Shown here in pieces: positions 36,960 through 46,335 of a DNA stretch of 64,000 bases; positions within the stretch are counted from its first letter, which is position 1, and every line of letters begins with the position of its first letter. The position numbers and the translations under genes are program-made. Where the stretch lies: NCBI RefSeq assembly GCF_001999245.1, contig NZ_CP019630.1, forward strand, positions 1,860,001-1,924,000, in the 5' to 3' direction. A model generated the notes under the pieces. It was not told where the DNA came from. It saw only the letters and a list, made by a program, of their open reading frames with translations, and did not search any database. The stretch comes from Roseibium algicola. GTDB taxonomy: Bacteria > Pseudomonadota > Alphaproteobacteria > Rhizobiales > Stappiaceae.

Positions 36960-36970
36960 ATATGTCCCAA

Positions 36971-38278
36971 TCACGTCCGGTAGAGATCCGCACGTGACGG
37001 CGGCATGCCTGAGGGGCCCTTGGTGCGACGCGTCGCGACCGTCTGGAAGATGCCGATGGAGCCGCGTTCGAAGCCAAGCGAGACGCCAATGAGATAGGCC
37101 AGCCACAGACGATATTTGTGCTCGCCTATTTCCGCGACAGCCGCGTCCTTTACCTTCATCAGGTTTTCCGCCCACAGCCGTGTCGTGCGGGCATAGTGCT
37201 CGCGCCATGCTTCCACATCGTGAACCTCGAAGCCGTGCGCTTCCAGATTGGTCAGCGTCCAGCCAATGTGGTCGACCTCCCCTCCCGGGAAGATGTAGCG
37301 TACCAGCGCCTGGTATTCCGGCTTCTTGCGGCGGAACGCCTTCAGATCCTTTTTTCCGCGGCGGGTGATCGCATGGTGCAGGTAGACACCCCGCGGTTTC
37401 AGCAGGCGGTGCACGCTCTGGAAATAATTATCGTAATTGTCCAGCCCGACCGCCTCGAACATGCCGATGGAGGAGATCTTGTCGAACTTGCCGTCCATGT
37501 CGCGATAGTCGATCAGCTTGACCGAGACCTTGTCTTCAAGGCCACGCGCCTTGATCCGCTCCTCGGCAAGCTTCAGCTGTTCTTCCGCCAGTGTGACCCC
37601 AACGGCTGTCACGCCATAATGTTCGGCGGCGTGGCAAATCAGGGCGCCCCAGCCGCAACCGATATCGAGCATCCGGTCGCCCGGCTTCAGCCGCAGCTTG
37701 CGGCAGATCATGTCGAGCTTGTCTTTCTGCGCCGTCGCCAGATCGTTCGACCAGTCGGAGAAATAGGCGCAGGTGTAGACCATCTCCGGATCGAGAAAGA
37801 GCCGATAGAAGTCGTTGGAAACGTCGTAATGGAACGCGATGTCGTCCTTGCGGCTGCCGGAGCTTCGGTCCGCTGACTGACCGGCATCAAGCCCGTCCGG
37901 GTTGGCTTCAGCCTTGCGACCAGAGCCGCGCCAGAGCGAAAATCCGGTTTTCAGAAGCAGGGTCTTGTTGAGGCGCTTGCGAATTTCCCGGCTTTTGAGC
38001 GTCGGCCGCTTTTCGGCAAAGTCGAAAATGCTGCCACCGCGCGGGTCGACGTCGCCATTTGCATAGAGATCGATCAGCGTCTTGATGCCCGGACGGCGAA
38101 GAAGACGCGTCAGGGCGGCTTCGGAAAGAGCAAGCCGCAGACCGTCCGCCGGCGCATCGGCAGGTACCCGGGATCCGTCCCAGAGTTCGAACGCGAATTG
38201 AAGGTCCAACGCCTCATGGACATGGGTAAGTGCAGTGCGTGCGGCGGAAATCAGTCGGTCCTGAGTGTGGCTCGCCAT
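36971..38278 (-). CDS. cfa: Cyclopropane-fatty-acyl-phospholipid synthase
   Basis: This SAM-dependent enzyme adds a methylene bridge to unsaturated acyl chains of membrane phospholipids. The 435-residue protein has the family N-terminal lipid-binding part, the DIAFHYDVSNDFYRLFLDPEM motif split before TCAYFSDW, the SAM site MLDIGCGWGALICHAAEHYG, the DYRDM segment, and FEAVG with catalytic region HHAITRRGK and YIFPGGE near the C-terminus. The ATG at 38278 follows GGGGGCC; the frame extends to 38371 without similarity. It lies upstream of ahcY on the same strand, which would remove its SAH by-product. Confidence 0.93.
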   Translation of the reverse strand: MASHTQDRLISAARTALTHVHEALDLQFAFELWDGSRVPADAPADGLRLALSEAALTRLLRRPGIKTLIDLYANGDVDPRGGSIFDFAEKRPTLKSREIRKRLNKTLLLKTGFSLWRGSGRKAEANPDGLDAGQSADRSSGSRKDDIAFHYDVSNDFYRLFLDPEMVYTCAYFSDWSNDLATAQKDKLDMICRKLRLKPGDRMLDIGCGWGALICHAAEHYGVTAVGVTLAEEQLKLAEERIKARGLEDKVSVKLIDYRDMDGKFDKISSIGMFEAVGLDNYDNYFQSVHRLLKPRGVYLHHAITRRGKKDLKAFRRKKPEYQALVRYIFPGGEVDHIGWTLTNLEAHGFEVHDVEAWREHYARTTRLWAENLMKVKDAAVAEIGEHKYRLWLAYLIGVSLGFERGSIGIFQTVATRRTKGPSGMPPSRADLYRT

Positions 38279-38383
38279 GTCGGCCCCCGGTTCGGTTTGG
38301 AAGGGTGTGGCCGATGCCCGGAATTCACTCGATCGACCGCAGCAGGAATGTGCACCGCAGGGTGGCGGCACGAAATGTCAAAA

Positions 38384-38668
38384 TCAATCTTCTTCGCCAA
38401 AGCCGCTTTCGACGAGCTCGGCAATCGCCGCCATGGCGTCTCCCGCATCAGAGCCGGTGACGCTGACAGTGATAAAGCAGCCCGGGCTGGCAGCGAGCAT
38501 CATGAGACCCATGATCGACGTTCCGCCGACGGTCTGGCCGTCCTTGGAAACCTGGACGTCTGCGTCAAACGTCTCCACCAGCTTCACCAGCTTTGCGGAA
38601 GCCCTGGCATGCAGGCCACGGCGGTTGACGATTGTCAGGTCTTTTTCCAACACGGTCTGCGCTGTCAT
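38384..38668 (-). CDS. ptsH: Phosphocarrier HPr of the regulatory PTS
   Basis: HPr relays phosphate in the PTS. In alphaproteobacteria of this type it is regulatory rather than a sugar carrier, since EIIB/EIIC permeases are missing. The 94-residue protein has the active His20 (VNRRGLHARASAKLVKL) and the regulatory Ser51 (GGTSIMGLMML), the target of HprK. The ATG at 38668 begins MTAQTVLEK; the longer frame to 38785 lies inside the EIIA gene. It directly follows the EIIA gene and hprK, matching the Agrobacterium hprK-manX-ptsH order. Confidence 0.93.
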   Translation of the reverse strand: MTAQTVLEKDLTIVNRRGLHARASAKLVKLVETFDADVQVSKDGQTVGGTSIMGLMMLAASPGCFITVSVTGSDAGDAMAAIAELVESGFGEED

Positions 38669-38675
38669 TGTTGTT

Positions 38676-39080
38676 TTAGTTCTGTCCCGACAGCACCTGG
38701 CTGGCAACCGAGATGTATTTCTGGCCGGCCTGACGGGCTTCGTCGACAGCATCGGCCAGTTCGCGATCTGCGCGCACGCTGGCAAGCTTGATCAGCATCG
38801 GCAGATTGACACCGGCCACCACTTCAACGGATTTGCTGTCCATCACGGAAATTGCGAGGTTGGAAGGTGTGCCACCGAACATGTCCGTCAGAAGCACCAC
38901 ACCCTTGCCGGAATTGGCAGCTTCCACAGCGGCCAGAATGTCCTGGCGCCGCTGCTCCATGTCGTCATCCGGACCAATGGAGATGGTTTCAACCTGTTCC
39001 TGTGGACCGACAACATGTTCCAGCGCCGCTTTGAATTCCTCAGCAAGGCGCCCGTGCGTAACAAGTACAAGTCCGATCAT
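38676..39080 (-). CDS. PTS EIIA component, mannose family
   Basis: This 134-residue cytoplasmic phosphorelay protein accepts phosphate from HPr on His9 (MIGLVLVTHGRLAEE). The EIIA-Man fold is supported by VVLLTDMFGGTPSNLAI. With no EIIB/C partner nearby it probably has a purely regulatory role, linked to HprK and ChvG/ChvI in rhizobial relatives. It lies seven bases before the HPr gene. A 136-base gap separates it from hprK upstream, which may hold a promoter or processing site. Confidence 0.93.
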   Translation of the reverse strand: MIGLVLVTHGRLAEEFKAALEHVVGPQEQVETISIGPDDDMEQRRQDILAAVEAANSGKGVVLLTDMFGGTPSNLAISVMDSKSVEVVAGVNLPMLIKLASVRADRELADAVDEARQAGQKYISVASQVLSGQN

Positions 39081-39216
39081 GCGTCAGTTAGCCTGATTAT
39101 CGAGTGCGTTAAGCTCAGGATCCCAAAAGAGATCCGGAAAGAGCCGGGCGTTTATCAGTCTGATGCACTCTCTTCAACCGCTTCGTCAGTTGCAAGCAAA
39201 AAACGCCCCTGCTGCC

Positions 39217-39684
39217 TCAAATATAATCCGGTCCTTTGGGGAAAAGGTGCCGTAACGCCCAACGGATCAGGCGCAGGCTGTGCTCAGGGTCGTTTTGCGG
39301 GCACATAACCACCGGTAAATGCACGCCTTCCAGGCAGGTCGTCGCGAGAACCTGCTCCGGCATCCTCTCGATGGCGTCGGCCTGCTTCAGTTCGACCAAC
39401 AGATGCACTTGCGCGTGCGGCAGAAAGCGCGTTTCGACAACACCGAAACCGCGTACTTCCATGCGGCCTTCGATCGTCCGCGGCGCACGCGCCTCAAGCC
39501 GTCCATCAGCTGCAGCAACATGCGTGTAGTCGTCAGCCACCAGAAGGCCGAGATTGCCTTTGGCCCGTGCCGCCTCGACGAGAATATCCGAAAGGGTTGT
39601 CTTGCCGCTTCCGGCACCGCCCCGGATCAGAAGGCCGGCTGTGCCCACCACCACGCAATTGGCATGAACCGCCGGAGGCGTCAC
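39217..39684 (-). CDS. hprK: Short HPr kinase/phosphorylase
   Basis: This enzyme phosphorylates and dephosphorylates HPr on serine in response to metabolic state. The 155-residue form holds only the catalytic domain (VVGTAGLLIRGGAGSGKTTL with Walker A around residues 21-29, LGLLVADDYTHV, and GRMEVRGFGVVETRFL for the capping region), as usual for alphaproteobacteria; the N-terminal domain of Gram-positive HprK is absent. Its start overlaps the chvG stop by four bases (ATGA), tying PTS regulation to the ChvG sensor. Confidence 0.93.
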   Translation of the reverse strand: MTPPAVHANCVVVGTAGLLIRGGAGSGKTTLSDILVEAARAKGNLGLLVADDYTHVAAADGRLEARAPRTIEGRMEVRGFGVVETRFLPHAQVHLLVELKQADAIERMPEQVLATTCLEGVHLPVVMCPQNDPEHSLRLIRWALRHLFPKGPDYI

Positions 39685-41498
39685 TTGCTCCGCCCTGCCG
39701 GCAGATAGATGGTGAAACGAGCACCTGCAATCTTCTGCTTGCCGTCCCGACCGGGCACCAGACGGTTGGTGGCAACAATTGTCCCGCCATGGGCTTCGAT
39801 GATCTGCCGGGAGATCGACAGGCCCAGACCGGAATTGTTGCCGAAGCCTTCTCCTTCCGGCCTGTCGGTATAGAAGCGTTCAAAAATGCGCTCGGTGTTT
39901 TCAGCACGGATGCCGGGACCGTCATCATCCACGATGATCTTGATCATACGGCCGTCCCGGCTGAGATCCACCCGAACCGTTCCGCCGGCGGGCGAGAAGG
40001 ACCTGGCGTTGTCCAGAAGGTTGCTGACGACCTGTCCGAGGCGAATATCATGGCCTTGCATCTGATAAGGCTTGCTGCCCTGAGCATCTGCAACGGCCAG
40101 CTTGACACTTGCCTCCTCCGCTCCGGACCGCTGGTTGGCGGCATCGGCCATGTTGCGCAGCAGTTCGGCCAGGTCGATCGGCTCGGCCTGGATCCGGGCC
40201 AGTTCCGCATCAAGGCGGGAAGCATCGGAGATGTCGCTGATCAGACGATCGAGGCGGCGCACGTCATGCTGGATCACTTCCATCAACCGGTCCTGCGAAT
40301 TCTTGGACTTGGCCAGGGGCAGGGTTTCCACGGCGCTGCGCAGCGATGTCAGCGGGTTCTTCAATTCGTGCGCGACATCGGCGGCAAACTGCTCGATCGC
40401 ATCGATCTTGTTATAGAGCGCGTGGGTCATTTCCCGGAACGAACGCGCCAGATGGCCGATCTCGTCCTGCCGATCCGAAAAGTCCGGTATCTCCTCGCGA
40501 GAGGTCGAGCCTCGCCGCACGCGGTCCGCGGCAGCCGCAAGGCGCCGGACCGGGCCGGCAATCGTCCCGGCCAGAAGGATCGACAGAAGGATGGTCACTG
40601 TGGCGGCAAACAGGAACACGCGAATGATGGCGATACGTTCGGCCCGCACGATGGCGTCGATGTCACCGCCCTGTGTCGACAGGAGCAAGGCCCCAAGGAC
40701 CGCGCGGAACCGCTGGATCGGCACGGCAACGGAAACGATCAGCTCGCCCCGTTGCGAGATCCGCGTCACGCTGGCCGGGGATCCGGCAAGCGCCGCCTCC
40801 ACTTCCGGATAGGCGCGGCCATCGCCACCGCCTACGTCCTGATAGATCGGCAGGTCACCCTGGCGCAGCCAGCGCTTGACCCATTGCCAGGTCGAATCCC
40901 AGAAGCCTTCCTCCTCCGCCGTCGGAGGCGGCAGATCGAAGCGCAGGATCTGGGCGCTGGTATAAAGGTGGCGGCTGTCGAGGATGAGAATGCCTTCCGG
41001 ATCATAGATCCGCGCCCGGGTCTTGGTCGGCGAAATCAGGCGGCGCAGCACGGGACCGACCCGTTCCGGGTTGATCGGAAAGTCGAGACTGTCGAGATCT
41101 TCCTGGGTCGGGGTGATGCTTTCGCCCGCCTGCAACTGCAACAGGCGTTCGGGATCGACGGTGATCGTGCCCGTATCGACGGTGGCGGAAGCGGCAATGG
41201 CGCCAGCAATGATTTCGCCCTGGGTCAGAAGGCTCTGCACCCGCGCATCGATCAGACCCGCGCGAAACTGGTTGAGGTACAGGATACCGATCACCAGTGC
41301 CAGCAGACCCACGAGGTTGATGGCGATGATCCGGCGCGTCAGCGACGAGAGAACATAGGTTCCGAAGATACGGCCCAACTGGCTGAGCAGACGGCGACGG
41401 ATCCGCTTGTTGCCAAGTCGGCGCAGACGGGAGCGATCCGAACCGTTCTGAGGTTCAGAGGCACCAATCTCTTCCGCGCTCTCGCTTTCCACCGCCAT
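39681..41498 (-). CDS. chvG: Envelope/acid-sensing histidine kinase ChvG (ExoS)
   Basis: ChvG is the inner-membrane sensor of the ChvG-ChvI system that controls envelope, exopolysaccharide and host-association genes in rhizobial relatives. The 605-residue protein has a basic cytoplasmic N-terminus, a first span (IIAINLVGLLALVIGILYL), a periplasmic sensor domain of about 220 residues, a second span (VFLFAATVTILLSILLAGTI), a HAMP region, His377 in the H box (FAADVAHELKNPLTSLRSAV), and N, G1 (VDDDGPGI) and G2 (NSGLGLSISRQI) boxes. It follows chvI on the same strand and overlaps hprK. The periplasmic inhibitor ExoR is not in the window. Confidence 0.95.
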   Translation of the reverse strand: MAVESESAEEIGASEPQNGSDRSRLRRLGNKRIRRRLLSQLGRIFGTYVLSSLTRRIIAINLVGLLALVIGILYLNQFRAGLIDARVQSLLTQGEIIAGAIAASATVDTGTITVDPERLLQLQAGESITPTQEDLDSLDFPINPERVGPVLRRLISPTKTRARIYDPEGILILDSRHLYTSAQILRFDLPPPTAEEEGFWDSTWQWVKRWLRQGDLPIYQDVGGGDGRAYPEVEAALAGSPASVTRISQRGELIVSVAVPIQRFRAVLGALLLSTQGGDIDAIVRAERIAIIRVFLFAATVTILLSILLAGTIAGPVRRLAAAADRVRRGSTSREEIPDFSDRQDEIGHLARSFREMTHALYNKIDAIEQFAADVAHELKNPLTSLRSAVETLPLAKSKNSQDRLMEVIQHDVRRLDRLISDISDASRLDAELARIQAEPIDLAELLRNMADAANQRSGAEEASVKLAVADAQGSKPYQMQGHDIRLGQVVSNLLDNARSFSPAGGTVRVDLSRDGRMIKIIVDDDGPGIRAENTERIFERFYTDRPEGEGFGNNSGLGLSISRQIIEAHGGTIVATNRLVPGRDGKQKIAGARFTIYLPAGRSK

Positions 41499-41601
41499 TC
41501 AGGCTCACATTAGATCAAAGGCTGTTCAATCGAAACCGACTGAACAGCCAAAAGCAGATCGTTTCCAGGTTTTACCGGGACAGTCGCTCTACCGGTCCGT
41601 T

Positions 41602-42300
41602 TCAGACTTCCCGGAAACGATACCCGACGCCGTAGAGGGTTTCGATCATGTCGAAGTCGTCATCAACAACCTTGAACTTCTTGCGCAGCCGCTTGATGTG
41701 GCTATCGATGGTGCGGTCGTCCACATAGACCTGATCGTCATAGGCCGCGTCCATGAGCGCGTTACGGCTCTTGACGACACCGGGCCGCTGCGCGAGCGCG
41801 GACAGGATCAGGAATTCGGTCACGGTCAGCGTGACAGGTTTGCCGTTCCAGGTGCAGGTGTGACGCTCCTGGTCCATCACAAGCTGGCCACGTTCCAGCA
41901 GTTTGTCGGCATCGTCGCGCGGCGTGGATGCGTCACGCGGTTGCGCCCGGCGCAGCACCGCGCGCACACGCTCGACCAGAAGCCGCTGCGAAAAGGGTTT
42001 GCGGATAAAATCGTCGGCGCCCATCTTCAGGCCGAAGAGTTCGTCGATCTCGTCATCCTTGGAGGTCAGGAAGATTACCGGCAGATCGGAGTTCTGGCGC
42101 AGGCGGCGCAGCAGTTCCATGCCGTCCATACGTGGCATCTTGATATCGAAAATCGCGAGTTCCGGCGGGTCGCTCTGCAGGCCGTCGAGCGCCGATGTAC
42201 CGTCGGTGTAGGTTTGAACGCGATAGCCTTCCGCTTCCAATGCGATAGAGACCGAAGTCAAAATGTTGCGGTCGTCATCGACCAGGGCAATTGTCGGCAT
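41602..42300 (-). CDS. chvI: Response regulator ChvI
   Basis: This 232-residue OmpR-type regulator is activated by ChvG. The receiver domain has the acidic cluster (LVDDDRN), phospho-acceptor Asp52 ([11 protein letters not shown]), and switch Lys in [11 protein letters not shown]. The DNA-binding winged helix follows ([19 protein letters not shown], then [18 protein letters not shown]). I start at the ATG at 42300 because related proteins begin [12 protein letters not shown]; an in-frame ATG at 42315 is possible. It heads chvI-chvG-hprK-EIIA-HPr on the minus strand and is divergent from pckA across a 500-base AT-rich region. Confidence 0.95.
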   Translation of the reverse strand: MPTIALVDDDRNILTSVSIALEAEGYRVQTYTDGTSALDGLQSDPPELAIFDIKMPRMDGMELLRRLRQNSDLPVIFLTSKDDEIDELFGLKMGADDFIRKPFSQRLLVERVRAVLRRAQPRDASTPRDDADKLLERGQLVMDQERHTCTWNGKPVTLTVTEFLILSALAQRPGVVKSRNALMDAAYDDQVYVDDRTIDSHIKRLRKKFKVVDDDFDMIETLYGVGYRFREV

Positions 42301-42801
42301 GCTTTGTTTTTCCATTTCCGGCAACGCACCGATGGCGCGCATCGGCATTAATGTAACACACAGCCTTTGGCCTGCTAAATGCGCATAAATTAAGGCAATC
42401 CGCCTCCGGATATGCTTGCATGACACAAAGACCGCCCAGCCGGCTGCATTGGTGGGGATCACTGTAAAAGATTTCAAGAGACCAACTTAACGTCAAGTCT
42501 CGTACATTGGTGGCGGGGCTCAGTCGAGTCTCTACTACAAGTGCGAAATGAACGCACTTTCTTTCGATTCAATCAACATTTCGAACATTCCGAAAGTTTC
42601 GAATTTTAGTTCGACGTCCAAATTAATCATTGGCAATTTAATGGTGATTTTTAATCGATTAAACAATTACATAGCACCTTTGGTAGTCTTGCTGCCGTTT
42701 AGTCATTCCACTACGTTCGCAGCCCTCACAGCCAGATTTAGCTTTTCTTAACTTTCTCCGGCCGTGACAAAACTAGCCCCCATCACGAGGACTGCGGGAA
42801 C
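42301..42801. promoter_or_regulatory. AT-rich divergent regulatory region between chvI and pckA
   Basis: No convincing gene lies here; a 67-codon frame at 42548 is AT-rich and unlike its neighbours. Several sites stand out: an inverted repeat AAGTGCG-N7-CGCACTT (42539-42559); three close copies of TTC(C)GAA at 42580, 42588 and 42598; a perfect palindrome TTTAATCGATTAAA (42650-42663); and the near-palindrome ACTTAACGTCAAGT (42485-42498). They probably control chvI, pckA or both, but which factor binds cannot be read here. Confidence 0.5.
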
Positions 42802-44412
42802 ATGCAAGAAGTAGGTGTCAGGAATCCCTCAATTGGTTGCGAAACTTTCGGCTTCAAAGGCCTGAAAGCGCTCTATTGGAACCAGAACGAGCCTGCTCTT
42901 TATGAATATTCCCTCTCCCGCGGCGAAGCGCAGCTAGCTGCCGGCGGCGCGATTGTTGCTGAAACCGGTGTTCACACCGGCCGTTCGCCGAAAGACAAGT
43001 TCGTGGTTCTGGACGACGAGACCCGCGACACAGTGTGGTGGGACAACAACTCCCAGATGTCGAAAGCCAATTTCGACCTGCTGCTGTCCGATTTCCTTGC
43101 CCACGCCGAGGGCATGGAGCTGTTCGCACAGGACCTTTACGGCGGCGCTGACAAGACCCATCGCCTGCCGGTGCGCGTCTATACGGAATATGCCTGGCAT
43201 TCGCTGTTCATCCGCAACCTCCTTCTAAGGCCCGAGACTTCCGAGCTGGAAGGCTTTGCGCCGGATATGACAATCATCGATCTGCCAAGCTTCAAGGCGG
43301 ATCCGGAACGCTACGGCTGCCGGACAGAAACCGTGATCGCCTGCGACCTGACCCGCAAGATCGTTCTGATCGGCGGAACCTCCTATGCAGGCGAAATGAA
43401 GAAGTCCGTCTTCACCATGCTGAACCACCTGCTGCCGGCAAAGGGCGTCATGTCCATGCACTGCTCGGCGAACTTGGGTGATGCAGGCGATACCGCAGTG
43501 TTCTTTGGCCTCTCCGGCACCGGCAAGACCACGCTCTCCGCCGATCCGTCCCGCACGCTGATCGGCGACGACGAGCACGGCTGGGGTGAAAGCGGCGTCT
43601 TCAACTTCGAAGGCGGCTGCTACGCCAAGACCATCAAGCTTTCCGAGGAAGCCGAGCCGGAGATCTACTCCACCACCCAGCGCTTCGGCACGGTTCTGGA
43701 AAATGTGGTTCTGGACGAGAACCGGGTGCCGGATTTCGACGACGGTTCGAAAACCGAAAACACCCGCGCGGCCTACCCGATCCACTTCATCTCCAATGCC
43801 AGCGACACCGGCTGCGCACCGATGCCGAAGACCATCATCATGCTAACGGCCGATGCCTTCGGCGTCATGCCGCCGATCGCGCGTCTGACACCGGCGCAGG
43901 CGATGTATCACTTCCTGTCCGGGTACACCGCCAAGGTGGCCGGCACGGAAAAGGGTGTTACCGAGCCGCAGGCAACCTTCTCGACCTGCTTCGGTGCGCC
44001 GTTCCTGCCGCGGCATCCGTCCGAATACGGCAACCTGTTGAAGGACCTCATTGCCAAGCACAATGTGGATTGCTGGCTGGTCAACACCGGCTGGACCGGC
44101 GGTGCATATGGCACCGGGCAGCGCATGCCGATCAAGGCAACCCGCACGCTGCTCACTTCCGCACTGAACGGCAGCCTGAAGGACGCCGAGTTCCGCACCG
44201 ATGCGAACTTCGGCTTCGATGTGCCGGTTTCCGTCGAAGGTGTCGACGATACGATCCTGACCCCGCGCGAAACCTGGACGGACAAGGATGCCTATGACGT
44301 TCAGGCCGCCAAGCTGGTGCAAATGTTCGTCAAGAACTTCGCGACCTTTGAAGCCCATGTCGACGGTGCCGTGCTGAATGCCGCTCCCGCCGTGCGTATG
44401 GCTGCCGAATAA
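42802..44412 (+). CDS. pckA: Phosphoenolpyruvate carboxykinase (ATP)
   Basis: PckA turns oxaloacetate into phosphoenolpyruvate using ATP, the first committed step of gluconeogenesis from organic acids. The 536-residue protein has the substrate motif [25 protein letters not shown] sequence ([20 protein letters not shown]), the P-loop [19 protein letters not shown], the metal site [23 protein letters not shown], and [12 protein letters not shown]. It is divergent from chvI as in Agrobacterium, where the HprK-PTS and ChvG/I pathways influence it. A strong terminator follows. Confidence 0.97.
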   Translation: MQEVGVRNPSIGCETFGFKGLKALYWNQNEPALYEYSLSRGEAQLAAGGAIVAETGVHTGRSPKDKFVVLDDETRDTVWWDNNSQMSKANFDLLLSDFLAHAEGMELFAQDLYGGADKTHRLPVRVYTEYAWHSLFIRNLLLRPETSELEGFAPDMTIIDLPSFKADPERYGCRTETVIACDLTRKIVLIGGTSYAGEMKKSVFTMLNHLLPAKGVMSMHCSANLGDAGDTAVFFGLSGTGKTTLSADPSRTLIGDDEHGWGESGVFNFEGGCYAKTIKLSEEAEPEIYSTTQRFGTVLENVVLDENRVPDFDDGSKTENTRAAYPIHFISNASDTGCAPMPKTIIMLTADAFGVMPPIARLTPAQAMYHFLSGYTAKVAGTEKGVTEPQATFSTCFGAPFLPRHPSEYGNLLKDLIAKHNVDCWLVNTGWTGGAYGTGQRMPIKATRTLLTSALNGSLKDAEFRTDANFGFDVPVSVEGVDDTILTPRETWTDKDAYDVQAAKLVQMFVKNFATFEAHVDGAVLNAAPAVRMAAE

Positions 44413-44440
44413 GCCCGAAAATAATACCCCGCAAAACCTG

Positions 44441-44472
44441 AACGGCTCCTCCCCCTCGAGGAGCCGTTTTTT
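44441..44472 (+). terminator. Terminator of pckA
   Basis: ACGGCTCCTC (44442-44451) pairs perfectly with GAGGAGCCGT (44458-44467) around CCCCTC, followed by six T residues. Confidence 0.92.
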
Positions 44473-44656
44473 CGTGGGTAGACAACGCTCTTGTGCTTCC
44501 CGATCACGACGTCCCGCCGGATGGATGATCGCTGAGAAAGTCCGGCGGCGGCGCGAGGAGCACAGGGTGATGCTGCGCTTGCTTTCCCTCGCCTGCTCTC
44601 TTTCATCAAATTCAGAAAGATCTATATTGAAGGTCCTACCTTGAAGGGGCGACCTC

Positions 44657-44992
44657 ATGACGGCCACAGAGACGACTTCCATTCCCGACGTTTTGAAGAC
44701 AGCCGAAAGCTGGCGCGGTGCGGGACGTTCCGTTGCACTGGCGACCGTGGTCGAGACCTGGGGTTCCGCGCCACGTCCGGTCGGGTCCCATCTGGTCATT
44801 GATGCTGAGGGCAACTTCGAAGGCTCCGTCTCCGGCGGTTGTGTCGAAGGGGCGGTGGTGTCCGAGGCAATCGACGTCATCGAGACCGGCAAACCGACCA
44901 CGCTGGAATTTGGCGTTGCAGATGAGACAGCCTGGCGTGTCGGTCTTTCGTGCGGCGGCCGCATTCGCGTCTACGTCGAACCCGTCACCTGA
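44657..44992 (+). CDS. XdhC/CoxI N-terminal-domain protein
   Basis: This 111-residue protein matches the XdhC_CoxI domain (TWGSAPRPVGSHLVIDAEGN, then GSVSGGCVEGAVV and SCGGRIRVYVE). XdhC-type proteins bind molybdenum cofactor and help insert a sulfurated, matured cofactor into xanthine dehydrogenase or CO-dehydrogenase-like hydroxylases. Here the domain is a stand-alone polypeptide; its usual Rossmann partner is encoded separately at 45640. AAGGGG precedes the ATG. It starts a probable four-gene operon with a LysE exporter, the XdhC C-terminal protein and a MoeA-MobA-like fusion. Confidence 0.88.
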   Translation: MTATETTSIPDVLKTAESWRGAGRSVALATVVETWGSAPRPVGSHLVIDAEGNFEGSVSGGCVEGAVVSEAIDVIETGKPTTLEFGVADETAWRVGLSCGGRIRVYVEPVT

Positions 44993-45009
44993 TCCCGGAC
45001 CTGATTTCG

Positions 45010-45636
45010 ATGACCACGGAAACCCTGCTTGCCTTCGTCGCCGCTACGGCTCTTTTTGCCTATATGCCTGGCCCGGCCCTGCTTTATACCGCCGCACAGA
45101 CGATCGCCCGCGGACAGCGGGCCGGTTTCATGGCTGCCGCGGGTATTCACCTGGGCTGTTATGTGCATGTCTTTGCCGCAGCCTTTGGCCTGTCGGCGAT
45201 CTTCAGTGTCGTGCCGACACTCTATTTTGCGCTGAAGCTGGTTGGCGGGCTTTACCTGATCTTTCTCGGCATCCAGATGATCCGGACCCGCGTAGTGGCC
45301 GGACCGACACCCAATTTGCCCCAAAAATCCGAAAAGCGAGCCTTTGCAGACAGCGTGCTGGTGGAGGTTCTCAATCCCAAGGTCGCCATCTTCTTCATCG
45401 CTTTCCTGCCCCAGTTCGTCACCCCTGACGCAAGCCTGCCGATCTGGGCGCAGTTCCTGATCCTGGGAACGTTCGTCAACTTCGCTTTCACCTCGGCAGA
45501 TATCGTCACCGTTCTTTTTGCAAGCCAAGTGAAAAAGCGGCTGACCAGGACATCGAGGTTCCAGAGCCTCACACGCTGGCTCGGAGGATCGCTTCTGGTG
45601 GGACTTGGACTGAAACTGGCAACGGACCGCGCATAG
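45010..45636 (+). CDS. LysE/RhtB-family exporter
   Basis: This 208-residue inner-membrane exporter has about six spans and LysE/RhtB landmarks: AYMPGPALLYTAAQTIARGQRAGFMAAAGIHLG split across the first loop, LKLVGGLYLIFLGIQMIR, and VEVLNPKVAIFFIAFLPQFV. Family members export amino acids or similar metabolites. The ATG at 45010 follows the XdhC-domain stop by 17 bases; the frame from 44950 overlaps that gene. Its place inside a molybdenum-hydroxylase maturation operon is odd, since no link to cofactor handling is known. Confidence 0.88.
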   Translation: MTTETLLAFVAATALFAYMPGPALLYTAAQTIARGQRAGFMAAAGIHLGCYVHVFAAAFGLSAIFSVVPTLYFALKLVGGLYLIFLGIQMIRTRVVAGPTPNLPQKSEKRAFADSVLVEVLNPKVAIFFIAFLPQFVTPDASLPIWAQFLILGTFVNFAFTSADIVTVLFASQVKKRLTRTSRFQSLTRWLGGSLLVGLGLKLATDRA

Positions 45637-45639
45637 ACC

Positions 45640-46335
45640 ATGGACTTTTCCCTGCTAAGTGACCTCAACAAGGACCGTGCCGCGCGCCGTGCGGCGATCC
45701 TGGTGACCGACATGGTGGACGGGCAGCAACGCCTCGTCCGCAAATCCGACGATTTTTCCGGCGATCCCCTGGCTGAGGAACTTGCAAGGCGTTTCCGCTC
45801 AGGTAAATCCGGCATGATCACCGCAGAAAGTGGCGAAGTCTTCCTGAACGTATCCTTGCCTGCGCCGCGCCTGGTCATCATCGGCGCAGTGCACATCAGC
45901 CAGGCGCTTGTTCCGATGGCGGAGATTGCGGGGCTTGATGTGACCGTCATTGATCCGCGCACGGCCTTTGCCACCGAAGACCGCTTTCCCGGAAGCACAC
46001 TCAAGGCGGACTGGCCCGAAGAGGTCTTGAAGGATGCGCCCCTTGATGCCTTCACGGCCGTTGCCGCTGTCACTCATGATCCGAAGATCGACGACTACCC
46101 CCTGATGGAAGCGCTGAAGACCGGATGTTTCTATGTCGGGGCGCTCGGCAGCCGCAAGACCCACGGCAAGCGTCTGGAACGCTTTACCGAAGCCGGCCTG
46201 GCACCTGAGCTGTTTGACCGGATCGATGCTCCGATCGGTCTCGATATCGGAGCAGCTTCACCGGAGGAAATTGCGGTGGCCGTGCTGGGCGCCATCATCA
46301 AGGCGTTGCGGACCGCTCCGGGAGCTGCCGCATGA
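45640..46335 (+). CDS. XdhC Rossmann-domain protein
   Basis: This 231-residue protein corresponds to the C-terminal part of XdhC: a linker (ESGEVFLNVSLPAPRLVIIG) leads into a Rossmann fold (IIGAVHISQALVPMAEIAG, VTVIDPRTAFATEDRFPGS, VTHDPKIDDYPLMEAL, GALGSRKTHGKRLERF). It ends with GLDIGAASPEEIAVAVLGAI. Together with the 111-residue protein at 44657 it recreates full-length XdhC. It starts three bases after the lysE stop and overlaps the next gene by four bases. Confidence 0.9.
   Translation: MDFSLLSDLNKDRAARRAAILVTDMVDGQQRLVRKSDDFSGDPLAEELARRFRSGKSGMITAESGEVFLNVSLPAPRLVIIGAVHISQALVPMAEIAGLDVTVIDPRTAFATEDRFPGSTLKADWPEEVLKDAPLDAFTAVAAVTHDPKIDDYPLMEALKTGCFYVGALGSRKTHGKRLERFTEAGLAPELFDRIDAPIGLDIGAASPEEIAVAVLGAIIKALRTAPGAAA

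Noticed and set aside
42548..42751. 67-codon plus-strand frame in the chvI-pckA gap
   Set aside because: It is AT-rich with serine and asparagine composition unlike all neighbours, has no ribosome-binding site, and overlaps repeated regulatory motifs.
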